Assembly (NCBI RefSeq): GCF_000015045.1
Contig: NC_008609.1
Location: 2,055,501-2,119,500, forward strand
Direction of reading: 5' to 3'
Source: Pelobacter propionicus DSM 2379
Lineage (GTDB): Bacteria; Desulfobacterota; Desulfuromonadia; Geobacterales; Pseudopelobacteraceae
DNA length: 64,000 nt
Shown here: in pieces, positions 9,825 through 17,214 of the stretch
Layout: each line of letters starts with the position of its first letter
How positions within the stretch are numbered: position 1 is the first letter of the stretch
Program-made: the position numbers and the translations under genes
The notes under the pieces: generated by a model
What the model was told of the DNA's origin: nothing
The model's database searches: none
Seen by the model: only the letters and a program-made list of their open reading frames with translations

Positions 9825-11302
9825 CCACCTCCCAGGGCCTGATATAAAGCAACACTATCGACTAGGCGTTGTGCCTGGGCCGCAACCATATTGATCCGGA
9901 TTGACTGTGCCTGTTGCTGCGCGATGAGCAGTTGCAGGTAGCTGGCCGCGCCCAGCCGGTATTGCCGCTCGACCGACTGCAAGGAGGCCTGTGCAGCCAT
10001 ATCAGCGGCAGCGAGGGCAGTCAAAGTTTGTGCATCGCTTTCCACCGCGCGCAGGGTGTCGGCGACGTTACGCAAAGACTCCAACACGACGCTCTGGTAA
10101 TTGGCTGCGGCGGCATCAAAAGCGGCGAGCGCCGCTCTTTTTTCAGCGGGTAGCCCTGGATTAAAAAGAGGTTGGGTGAGCTGCGCAACCAGGCCCCACA
10201 CTGCCGAGCCACCACCGAACAGGGCACCGGTGGTCAGCGCTTGAGAGCCAAGGTTGGCGCTCAGGTTGATCTGTGGGTAGAGCTTGGCGATAGCCACACC
10301 ATAGTCTGCATTGGCCGCATGCAACAGCGCCTCTGACGCCTGGATATCCGGTCGGCGGCGCACCAGTTCTGAGGGCACGACGAGCGGCATCTCGACGGGC
10401 AGAGTGAAATCGGCCAGAGTGAAGGCCGGGATGCCACCCGTGCCTGGGGCACGACCGGCTAGCACCGCCAGTAGATGTTCGGTTTGTTGCAGTTGTTTAC
10501 GCAGCGCAGGCAGTTCTGCCCGCGTTTGCTCCGCCTGAGCTTGTAGGCTTAACGCTTCATCAGGTGAGGCCTGACCGATACGCACGCGTTCATGGGCTAG
10601 GCGCAGTTGCTCATCCTGCACGCGCAAAATGGCAGTAGTGGCTTCTAGTTGCGCGGCGAGGCGTGCTCGGGTAATGGCAGCGGTTGCCATATTGCCGGCA
10701 AGGGCCAGGCGCGCAGCATTCAGTTCGAAGCGACGGTAGTCGGCGCGAGCAGCCAAGGCTTCGAGTGCGCGCCGGTTGCCGCCAGCCAGATCGAGGTTGT
10801 AATGCACGCCAACGCTGGCGTTGTAGAGGCTGAATTGACGTGCGTCTCCGCTCAACCCTTGGCTACTGGGACTCATTTGCTGGCGCTGAGATCCCAGTGC
10901 GACATCTACCTGTGGATATTGCGTCGAGCCCGCCTGTGCGGCAAGAAGCTCCTGCGCCTGTCGCAAATTGGCGCTGATGCTCGCCAGCGTCGGGCTGACA
11001 TGGAAAGCTTCGTTGATCAGTCCGTCGAGTGCGGATGAACCCAAGCTTTGCCACCATTGCGTTTCGATCGGAAGCCCTTCGACTAGACGTTGTGTTTCGC
11101 CGAACTGCGTGGGAGCGGACGCGGTTCTATCAGCTACCGGTGTTGCAGTGTAGCGAGCCACATCGGGTGCGGTGGGACGCTGAAAATCAGGGCCGGCGGC
11201 GCAGCCGGCCAGACCGGCGGTGACCAGACCAGCTACTAGGTAAGTTGCCGCAAGCCGTCTTTCGAGGCTGATGGGGCGCTGGCATGTTTTAGCGTGCTCC
11301 AT
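9815..11302 (-). CDS. Outer-membrane efflux lipoprotein (NodT/OprM family)
   Basis: A 495-residue TolC-like channel that would connect the inner-membrane exporter of this operon to the outside. A hydrophobic signal ends in the lipobox LAGC near residue 34, followed by the family start GPDFQRP. Two OEP repeats follow, with coiled-coil tunnels rich in Ala, Gln and Leu; the second ends YRLGAASYLQLLIAQQQA. The ATG overlaps the 3' end of the cytochrome c' gene by 14 bases and is preceded by GGAG inside that gene, indicating translational coupling. Its stop lies in res, so the cargo operon was joined directly to the transposon core. Confidence 0.92.
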   Translation of the reverse strand: MEHAKTCQRPISLERRLAATYLVAGLVTAGLAGCAAGPDFQRPTAPDVARYTATPVADRTASAPTQFGETQRLVEGLPIETQWWQSLGSSALDGLINEAFHVSPTLASISANLRQAQELLAAQAGSTQYPQVDVALGSQRQQMSPSSQGLSGDARQFSLYNASVGVHYNLDLAGGNRRALEALAARADYRRFELNAARLALAGNMATAAITRARLAAQLEATTAILRVQDEQLRLAHERVRIGQASPDEALSLQAQAEQTRAELPALRKQLQQTEHLLAVLAGRAPGTGGIPAFTLADFTLPVEMPLVVPSELVRRRPDIQASEALLHAANADYGVAIAKLYPQINLSANLGSQALTTGALFGGGSAVWGLVAQLTQPLFNPGLPAEKRAALAAFDAAAANYQSVVLESLRNVADTLRAVESDAQTLTALAAADMAAQASLQSVERQYRLGAASYLQLLIAQQQAQSIRINMVAAQAQRLVDSVALYQALGGGVS

Positions 11303-11762
11303 AAAAATGCTCCACGAAAGGTTTACGGAAAGCTTGGTGGCAGCCCAAGCAGCTTTCCTGCACGTGGGCGAATGATTGGATCACCGCCTTGCCGTCGCTG
11401 CTCGCAGCAGCCAGCTTCATGGCCAGCGCCGCCTCGTGAGTCTGCGCGTCAAAGTTTCTGAACTTGGTCGCATCAGCGCCGAGGTAAGCAAGGATGCGCA
11501 TTTTTTCAGTAAGCGGTGGCTCGGGGTGTGCAGCAACTTTTGGGGCGAGCTGAACGACCTGAACCCATTCCTCCTGCGAAATCGCACCGGTAATAGCCTG
11601 CATGTTGCGCCCGAGTTCCTGCATGATCTTGCGTAGCGCCAGTGGCTCAATCTGGGTAGCGTCACCAGCCCAAGCGGGCAACTGAAAACCCCATAAAAGC
11701 AGGCAGGCCGTAACGGTCAGGGTGATAGTTCCAAATGCGTGGCTGTGTTTGCGGTGGGTCAT
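11289..11762 (-). CDS. Cytochrome c' / class II c-type cytochrome
   Basis: A 157-residue periplasmic monohaem cytochrome. It has a signal peptide (about residues 1-31, ending PAWA) and a single haem-binding CLGCH motif near the C-terminus (ESCLGCHQAFRKPF), the position typical of class II cytochromes c'. The start at 11762 follows AGGAG at good spacing; a longer frame from 11825 lacks such a site. It lies between the ABC ATPase and outer-membrane factor genes of a drug-type exporter, an unusual place for a redox protein. Possible roles are electron transfer, NO binding or protection linked to the exported compound; these are inferences. Confidence 0.85.
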   Translation of the reverse strand: MTHRKHSHAFGTITLTVTACLLLWGFQLPAWAGDATQIEPLALRKIMQELGRNMQAITGAISQEEWVQVVQLAPKVAAHPEPPLTEKMRILAYLGADATKFRNFDAQTHEAALAMKLAAASSDGKAVIQSFAHVQESCLGCHQAFRKPFVEHFYGAR

Positions 11763-11790
11763 GAAATTCTCCTGTAATTCAATCGTTCTC

Positions 11791-12501
11791 TCATTCGAAC
11801 TCCCGCCCTTCGCCAGCTTCCTCATGGGTCACACCGTCGCGGATGTGGTAGATGCGCTTGAAAGTGGGGATGATCTTTTCGTCATGGGTGACGACGATGA
11901 TGGCGGTCTCGAACTTCCGAGCCATGTCATTGAGGATGCGGATCACAGCCATGGCGCGCTCGGAATCCAGCGGCGCAGTGGGTTCATCGGCCAGGATCAC
12001 CGGGGGACGATTGACCAATCCGCGCGCGATGGCAACCCGTTGCTGCTCGCCACCGGAGAGTTGCGAGGGCATCGCGCGAGCTCGGTGTTGCACATCAAGC
12101 GCCGTGAGCAATTCCAGTGCCTTCGCGCGCGACTCTCCATTCGCGACGCCTGCAAGCATCGGCAGCAGCGCCACGTTGTCGGTGACATCGAGAAACGGAA
12201 TCAGGTATGGTGCTTGGAAAACGAAACCGATCTTGTCGCGCCGCAAGGCGCGCAAGTCGCGGACTTTCCAGCCATCGTCGTAGATCACTTCATCACCCAG
12301 CGTCATGCGCCCGGCGGTCGGATCAATCACTGCGCCCAGACATTTGAGCAGCGTGCTCTTGCCGGACCCGGAAGGGCCAATCAGGCCAACCACCTCGCCG
12401 GGTGCCACCTGCATGTCCACGCCTTTCAAGGCATCGACCGCGGTATCCCCCTCGCCATAACGTTTTCTCAAACCTTCGATGCGAATGCCTTTGCCACTCA
12501 T
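11791..12501 (-). CDS. ABC exporter ATPase (MacB/DevA/LolD type)
   Basis: A 236-residue nucleotide-binding subunit that powers the FtsX-like permease encoded upstream. Walker A is GPSGSGKST, the signature is LSGGEQQR, Walker B with catalytic Glu is VILADEPT, and the switch is VTHDEKI. Size and sequence fit the MacB/LolD/DevA class of ATPases. I chose ATG 12501 because GGAGG lies just upstream, overlapping the permease stop; a TTG at 12513 would include that Shine-Dalgarno. It is the fourth gene of the TetR-led operon. Confidence 0.93.
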   Translation of the reverse strand: MSGKGIRIEGLRKRYGEGDTAVDALKGVDMQVAPGEVVGLIGPSGSGKSTLLKCLGAVIDPTAGRMTLGDEVIYDDGWKVRDLRALRRDKIGFVFQAPYLIPFLDVTDNVALLPMLAGVANGESRAKALELLTALDVQHRARAMPSQLSGGEQQRVAIARGLVNRPPVILADEPTAPLDSERAMAVIRILNDMARKFETAIIVVTHDEKIIPTFKRIYHIRDGVTHEEAGEGREFE

Positions 12502-12502
12502 C

Positions 12503-13708
12503 TCAACCTCCAATGGCTTCGGCCGGATCGACCTTGAGTGCCATGCGAATGGCGACGATGCTGGCTAGAACGCAGATCACGAGCACGGCGAAAAAACCGG
12601 CGATGGAGTCGAACGGCATCAACAGTACGTACTTGGGAAACAGGGGCGCTGAGAAAGTGGCTGTGATCTTGCCGACCACGAAACCAATCACGCCCAGGGC
12701 GAGCGCCTGCTGCATGATCATCGCGGCGATGGTTCGGTTGCGTGTGCCGATGAGCTTCAACACCGCGATCTCGCGGATTTTGTCCATCGTCAGCGAATAG
12801 ATGATGAAGGCAACGATGGCCGCGCTAACGATGGCCAGAATCACTAAGAACATGCCGATCTGCTTGGCCGAGGTGGCGATCAACTTGCCGACGAGGATGT
12901 CTTCCATCTGTGCCCGGGTGTAGACCGTCAAACGCTTCCAGCGCCGGATGGATTCGGCAACCTCGTCCGGCGTATGGCCAGGTTTCAGTGTGACCAGTAC
13001 TGCATTGACGAACGCGTTGGTGCTCTGTGAAGCAATCACGGCATCCAGCAAACCTGGAACACCGGGTCGATTGAAAGCCGGGTTGGCTTCGGTGCGACGC
13101 CGGCTTTGCCAAATGGCGTCGTTGTCCTTGAGGAACTGAGCCTCTTGGGCATCCTTGAGCGGAATGAATACCATCGGGTCGCCGCTGGACGACACCATGC
13201 GCCGTGTAAGCCCAACGACGGTGTAATGATTTCGGCGAATGGCAAGACGATCTCCCAGTTTGAAGCCGGTGGCGATGTCGGCCACCGCCTCGTAGTGACC
13301 GCGCGTGATCTGGCGTCCAGCGACGAGATAAGGAGGCCATCCGGGTGTAGCCCCCAACGCGCCGGGCGCGATGCCGACCACCATGGTGCGTACATCACTC
13401 TCGCCCTTGCGTACCTGCATGGTCAGGTAGGTCACGTTCGCTGCCTGGGCGACTCCCGGCATGGCGAGGATGGCGCGATACACGTCATCGTTGAGGCTGG
13501 ACGACTCCGCATAAGGACCCAGAGTGTCCTTTTGCACCACCCAAAGGTCGGCGCCACTGTTGTCGAGCAGCGCCTTGCCGTCGTCCACCATGCCCCGGTA
13601 CACCCCGGCCATGACCAGGGTGACGCCGATCAGCAGACCCAGACCGATGCCAGTGAAGACGAACTTTCCCCAGGCATGGAGAATGTCGCGGCCGGCCAGG
13701 CTGATCAT
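12503..13708 (-). CDS. ABC exporter permease (FtsX/DevC-like)
   Basis: A 401-residue inner-membrane permease with the MacB topology: one N-terminal helix (about 15-37), a large periplasmic domain (about 40-270), then three C-terminal helices within an FtsX domain (SAAIVAFIIYSLTMDKIREIAVLKLIGTRN, etc.) and the terminal motif KVDPAEAIGG. It would pair with the adjacent ATPase and the fusion protein to export a compound from the periplasm or inner membrane, like cyanobacterial DevBCA. The start overlaps the fusion-protein stop by four bases (ATGA). The substrate is unknown. Confidence 0.92.
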   Translation of the reverse strand: MISLAGRDILHAWGKFVFTGIGLGLLIGVTLVMAGVYRGMVDDGKALLDNSGADLWVVQKDTLGPYAESSSLNDDVYRAILAMPGVAQAANVTYLTMQVRKGESDVRTMVVGIAPGALGATPGWPPYLVAGRQITRGHYEAVADIATGFKLGDRLAIRRNHYTVVGLTRRMVSSSGDPMVFIPLKDAQEAQFLKDNDAIWQSRRRTEANPAFNRPGVPGLLDAVIASQSTNAFVNAVLVTLKPGHTPDEVAESIRRWKRLTVYTRAQMEDILVGKLIATSAKQIGMFLVILAIVSAAIVAFIIYSLTMDKIREIAVLKLIGTRNRTIAAMIMQQALALGVIGFVVGKITATFSAPLFPKYVLLMPFDSIAGFFAVLVICVLASIVAIRMALKVDPAEAIGG

Positions 13709-14856
13709 CGTGACACTCCTGGGATGTGGTCGACCACATGGATGCGGCTGCGCGCCGTCAGTGCCTTTTCGCTATAGGTCACAACCTGGTCCCCATTCTT
13801 GAGCCCTTCGCGCACCTGCACGTAACCATTGAGGTCGGAAGTGCCGAGCTTGACCGGGGAGAAACGCAGATCACCATCCACGATTTGCCAGACCCCGACT
13901 TTGTCGCCCTCACGCTGGACGGCAGAGTTGGGGATCAGTGGAGCGGCCGGGAGCGCCGGCAAGTCAACTGTGACTTCGCCCAGTTCACCCACCGGTGGCA
14001 AAGGTTCTGGTTTGTTATCGAATGTCACCTTGGCGAGCGTTTCCTCGGTTACCGCGTCGGCCTTGGGTTCCACCCGCAGCACGCGACCATTCAACGTCTG
14101 GCCGCCACGCGAACGCAGGACGATACGAGCCGGCAGCCCCCCAGCCAGCCCCGATGCGCTGATCTGGTCGAAGCGCACATTGATCCACAAACTCTTGGGG
14201 TCGATCACTTCCACCACGGCCTGGCCTGCGACGATGGTCGTGCCGGGATCGGCATCGCGCACGGCGACTACACCGTCGACCGGCGCGATCAGGCGCAGAT
14301 TGCTCCGCTGCGCGACGAGTCCTTCGCGGTCGGAGCGTGCCCGGGCAATATCTTCCCGAGCGGCGGATAGGGCGGCATCGGCGATCTGCAGTTCCTGCCG
14401 CTTGGTGGTGACGATTTCCTCGCTGGTCGAGCGCACCGCAAACAATTGCTCATAGCGGCGCGCCTGGGTTTGCGCGTAGGCTTGCCGGGCTTCTGCCTCG
14501 CGCAAAGCCGCTTCCGCACGCTTGAATGCCGACTCCTGTGAGCGCACCCGATCATCGAGGTCGACCGGATCCATCTCGCCGAGCACCTGTCCGGCCTTGA
14601 CCTGGTCGCCTACATGCACCTCCAGGCGTTTGACGCGCCCGGCAAACGTCGGCCCGATCTTGTAGGTGTAGCGCGCCTCCACCGTGCCGATGCCGAACAG
14701 CGCCGGTGTGATAGCCCGTGATTCCACGCTTGCCACCGTCACAGCGACCGGGGCGAGCGGCCCTGATCGCAGACCGACATAAATAAAAAGCACCAGCAAA
14801 GGAATGATGACGGCAAGCAGCGCCAGGGTGCGGCCTTGCAAGGGTAACTTTTTCAT
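13705..14856 (-). CDS. Membrane fusion (HlyD/RND-type) adaptor protein
   Basis: A 383-residue periplasmic adaptor anchored by one N-terminal helix (about residues 9-28). It contains the lipoyl-like half (GRVKRLEVHVGDQVKAGQVL), a helical hairpin rich in Ala, Glu and Arg (about 95-180), the returning half (RLIAPVDGVVAVRDADPGTT), and beta-barrel and membrane-proximal parts. It would bridge the ABC permease and the outer-membrane factor. The start overlaps the TetR stop (ATGA) and its own stop overlaps the permease start, so the first three cargo genes are tightly coupled. Confidence 0.92.
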   Translation of the reverse strand: MKKLPLQGRTLALLAVIIPLLVLFIYVGLRSGPLAPVAVTVASVESRAITPALFGIGTVEARYTYKIGPTFAGRVKRLEVHVGDQVKAGQVLGEMDPVDLDDRVRSQESAFKRAEAALREAEARQAYAQTQARRYEQLFAVRSTSEEIVTTKRQELQIADAALSAAREDIARARSDREGLVAQRSNLRLIAPVDGVVAVRDADPGTTIVAGQAVVEVIDPKSLWINVRFDQISASGLAGGLPARIVLRSRGGQTLNGRVLRVEPKADAVTEETLAKVTFDNKPEPLPPVGELGEVTVDLPALPAAPLIPNSAVQREGDKVGVWQIVDGDLRFSPVKLGTSDLNGYVQVREGLKNGDQVVTYSEKALTARSRIHVVDHIPGVSR

Positions 14857-15461
14857 TGCGCACTCCTTATGCCACGCCGATAAATTGCAAAGACGCGCGG
14901 CGCATCGCGGTGCATACGTCCCACATCACCCGCCAACAGCGATTGCATGACCAAGCCCTGGATCGTGCCAATGAACAGCGTTGCCGCCGCCTCGTTGTCA
15001 AGCGAGGGAGACAACTCGCCGCTGGCCTTGCCTTTCTCGATGAGACGATGCAAACGTTCGCCGTAGCGCTGAATCAAGGTTTGCACCATGCGCTTGGCCG
15101 GTGTCGATTCGGCACGCTGAAGCTCACCAAACATCATTCTTGGCACGCCTGGGTGCTCAGCTACGAATTCGATATGACTCATGAACATCGCCTCCATGGC
15201 TGCCAAGGGCGAATCGATTCCTTGTGCGGATCGATCGATTCTGGCTAATAGGCGCTCTGCTACCCACTCCATGACCGCCTGCCAAATGGCTTCCTTGTTC
15301 GGGAAGTGCCGAAACAGCGCACCCTGGGTCAAGTTCATGTGTTTAGCGATAGCCGCAGTGGTTATCTCGCTTGGGTTTTGTGAACCGGCAAGCGCCACGA
15401 CGGACTCGACAGTTACGGCACGACGTTCATCGGCCGGCAGATGCTTTGGATGGGTGTCCAC
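14853..15461 (-). CDS. TetR-family repressor of the transposon cargo operon
   Basis: An approximately 202-residue regulator. The N-terminal helix-turn-helix reads ITTAAIAKHMNLTQGALFRHF PNKEAIW in the standard TetR pattern; the C-terminal half (about 70-200) is a ligand-binding domain with FGELQRAES and a hydrophobic core. The start is best placed at GTG 15461, five bases after an AAGGAG site; a GTG at 15467 overlaps that site. It is first in the operon it probably controls, with a strong palindrome at 15473-15500 directly upstream. The ligand is probably a substrate of the exporter, which is inference. Confidence 0.92.
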   Translation of the reverse strand: MDTHPKHLPADERRAVTVESVVALAGSQNPSEITTAAIAKHMNLTQGALFRHFPNKEAIWQAVMEWVAERLLARIDRSAQGIDSPLAAMEAMFMSHIEFVAEHPGVPRMMFGELQRAESTPAKRMVQTLIQRYGERLHRLIEKGKASGELSPSLDNEAAATLFIGTIQGLVMQSLLAGDVGRMHRDAPRVFAIYRRGIRSAQ

Positions 15462-15472
15462 GAGCACTCCTT

Positions 15473-15500
15473 GTAAGATAGTAAATGATTACTATCTTAC
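15473..15500 (-). promoter_or_regulatory. Operator palindrome for the TetR-family repressor
   Basis: GTAAGATAGTA (15473-15483), six-base spacer AATGAT, TACTATCTTAC (15490-15500): perfect 11-bp arms. It lies directly before the ribosome site of the TetR gene, so a bound dimer would block transcription of the whole cargo operon. Confidence 0.8.
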
Positions 15501-15565
15501 CACAAGAGGCAACTCAAACAAGAGAAAACCCGACGTACTCGTCAATATCTAGAGTCTGCAATGGG

Positions 15566-15603
15566 CTTAACGTGCTTTATTTTCCGTTTTCTGAGACGTC
15601 CCC
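15566..15603 (-). repeat. Right terminal inverted repeat of the transposon
   Basis: The complement of this stretch reads GGGGACGTCTCAGAAAACGG and continues to ...CACGTTAAG. It differs from the left repeat at only two positions (TCGTCTC against ACGTCTC, and CGCTAAG against CGTTAAG). The next five bases (15604-15608) are the AGATA target duplicate. Confidence 0.95.
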
Positions 15604-15677
15604 AGATAGATTGTTCCATTCTGTTGCATCCAAGCACAACCATCAGAGGATACGCGAGAGGATACGGCAAACGTATT

Positions 15678-15716
15678 AACAAAAAAAGAGTTACAGCTAT
15701 TAGCTGTAACTCTTTG
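15678..15716 (-). terminator. Intrinsic terminator of the tRNA-Ser gene
   Basis: AAAGAGTTACAGCT (15685-15698), loop ATT, AGCTGTAACTCTTT (15702-15715): 14 perfect pairs, followed on the minus strand by a run of seven T. Confidence 0.92.
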
Positions 15717-15722
15717 ATTTTG

Positions 15723-15810
15723 TGGCGGAGAGGTAGGGATTCGAACCCTAGGTACGTTTCCGTACACCTGATTTCGAGTCAGGCACCATCGACCACTCGG
15801 ACACCTCTCC
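15723..15810 (-). tRNA. tRNA-Ser(CGA)
   Basis: The minus strand gives an 88-nt class II tRNA. The acceptor stem GGAGAGG pairs with CCTCTCC, and the encoded CCA lies at 15723-15725. The anticodon arm is CCTGA-CTCGAAA-TCAGG with anticodon CGA. It has the long variable arm (TGTACGGAAACGTACC) expected for serine and the T-arm GGGTTCGAATCCC. A strong terminator follows. The low-GC accessory segment and the transposon lie on its 3' side, where integrative elements often insert, but I found no second copy of its 3' end in the window. Confidence 0.97.
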
Positions 15811-15934
15811 GTGAGCGGAAAAGCACCTTACCCCATTCTTGCTGAAAATTCAACCCCGGATGATCGAAACAGCGTCGAATCCGGCCCTATTCTGCCGCGC
15901 ACAATAAGCCATCCCATTCCCAGCAGCCAAATGA

Positions 15935-16222
15935 CTACCCCATCATCTCCCTGACGCTTCCCACCAGATAGTCGAACGTCTCCTCCCGGGTACTTACAAA
16001 ACCGGGCATGGTGTTGAGTATTTCCTCGACCAGGTGGAGGACTTTTCCGTCATTCGACTCCAGTTCATCCATGACCGCATGAAACATGGGCAACAGTTCA
16101 TACAGGTCGTTTCGGTTGAAGGGAGAAGCGTCAGGCTTGCCGCGGAACTTGGGCTGCTCCCTGTTGATCACGTCACGCGGGTATTTAAACTGTAAATCCG
16201 ACGGCTGGATATGAATTCCCAT
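15935..16222 (-). CDS. Small hypothetical protein
   Basis: A 95-residue protein starting MGIHIQPSDLQFKYPRDVIN at an ATG preceded by GAGGAGGATGT, a strong ribosome site. It is charged and soluble, with a proline-containing N-terminal part and a helical C-terminal half (LPMFHAVMDELESNDGKVLH to SVREMMG). No cysteine or recognised motif is present. It follows the HTH gene at 16290 by about 70 bases on the same strand, so the two probably form an operon. I do not recognise the family. Confidence 0.7.
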   Translation of the reverse strand: MGIHIQPSDLQFKYPRDVINREQPKFRGKPDASPFNRNDLYELLPMFHAVMDELESNDGKVLHLVEEILNTMPGFVSTREETFDYLVGSVREMMG

Positions 16223-16289
16223 ACATCCTCCTCGGTCAAATCTGTCTGCAGCATGTCTGGTAAGGGGCAGACTGGTCGGTATGACGCGC

Positions 16290-16523
16290 TCAGGAACCGC
16301 AGCCGCGACAGCCACCGCAATTAACCTTGCTGTGTGGCAGCCCCTGGGGTACAGGGCAGTTACGGACAGACTCCCTGTTTATCTCCCACACACCATCAAC
16401 ATATTCCCCCTCCAGCGCCCCGCTCTTCATCATCATCAGGACCCTGGTCATGGTGGTGTTCAGAACTGCCGCCGCCTCGTGTAGTGATATGACCGGACTT
16501 TCAACTATTGATGCACGTGTCAT
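16290..16523 (-). CDS. Small helix-turn-helix protein with Cys-rich tail
   Basis: A 77-residue protein. The first 50 residues (VISLHEAAAVLNTTMTRVLM, then MMKSGALEGEYVDGVWEINRESV) have the layout of an excisionase/MerR-like winged helix: a helix-turn-helix followed by a beta-wing and a domain-closing helix. The C-terminus, KVNCGGCRGCGS, has three clustered cysteines that could bind metal or act in redox sensing. The start follows GAGGAGGCGTT. It may regulate itself and the gene at 15935. The role is inferred from fold resemblance only. Confidence 0.65.
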   Translation of the reverse strand: MTRASIVESPVISLHEAAAVLNTTMTRVLMMMKSGALEGEYVDGVWEINRESVRNCPVPQGLPHSKVNCGGCRGCGS

Positions 16524-17133
16524 AACGCCTCCTCACCGTTGCCGGATCAACTGTCACAGCCAATCCTCTTCTGCACTCATTTTAGGCAATTGACCACTGA
16601 CCGGCATTCCGATACTCACGCTGAATACCCTTTGTCTCCCCCACCCCAAGCCGGTTACGCACTCTCCGGGCGGGTCAGCACCGATCCGCCTGTTGCATAC
16701 AGTTGCAAAGTCAACGCCAACGACTCAACCAAGATCCCTTTGAAAACGGCGAGTGGTCAGGATTGCCAAGAGTCCCAGACGGCGGAGGGGTCTTATACGC
16801 TTTCATCGTTCTTCTGTTCCCAGCACAATGTCCAGGCTTGAAAAGCAGATACTATCCGTCTTAGGCATAGATACAACTGGCGCCATATCAGTGTGTTGAC
16901 ACCGCATATCTCAATCATCCGGTGAATATTTCATATCTGGCAAGCCATTCGATTTCTGTGCGTCCGTGCGGCAATGGTCTGCCTGTTTCTGATTGTTTCT
17001 GATTGTTTCTTTTTGCCGGATTCGTGGCCGTGCGCGATGATTCGATGGGTACTGAAGCGCGGGAGGGAGCCCTACTCTATAAAAAAACACGGCAATCGGG
17101 AGAGACTGACTGACAGGGGAACACAGGAAAGAC
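16524..17133. other. Gene-free stretch with a short tandem repeat
   Basis: About 600 bases with no supported gene. The only structure seen is a tandem TGTTTCTGAT repeat (two full units and one partial) at 16984-17010. Promoters for the minus-strand HTH gene should lie just right of 16523. Confidence 0.5.
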
Positions 17134-17168
17134 AAAAAATCCGGCAGGCTCAACAGAGAGCCTGCCGG
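17134..17168 (-). terminator. Intrinsic terminator of the aldehyde dehydrogenase gene
   Basis: On the minus strand: CCGGCAGGCT (17168-17159), eight-base loop, AGCCTGCCGG (17150-17141), then ATTTTTTG. Perfect ten-pair stem with a U-tract. Confidence 0.93.
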
Positions 17169-17214
17169 AATGTACGGCAGATGATACGTTAGCGCATTAA
17201 TTCAGTGCTGGTGA

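Larger units (their letters stand above)
6119..15603. mobile_element. Complete Tn3-family (Tn21-like) transposon with ABC exporter cargo
   Basis: The element is 9,485 bp, bounded by 38-bp inverted repeats (6119-6156 and 15566-15603) that begin GGGG and end TAAG, as in the Tn21 subgroup. It is flanked by a perfect 5-bp direct repeat AGATA (6114-6118 and 15604-15608), the expected Tn3-family target duplication. Order from the left end: tnpA, tnpR, res, outer-membrane factor, cytochrome c', ABC ATPase, ABC permease, fusion protein, TetR, all on the minus strand. All genes look intact and the ends are clean, so the insertion appears recent. The DNA is visibly GC-richer than the flank on its left. 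I do not recognise this cargo from named Tn21 relatives. Confidence 0.95.

Noticed and set aside
15604-15722. Attachment site for an integrative element at the tRNA-Ser 3' end
   Set aside because: No second copy of the tRNA 3' sequence and no integrase gene were found in the window.
16539-16841. 100-residue plus-strand frame in the intergenic stretch
   Set aside because: Unusual composition, no start signal and no recognisable motif.
16984-17010. Tandem TGTTTCTGAT units as a possible origin or array
   Set aside because: Only two and a half copies, with no associated genes or dnaA boxes.
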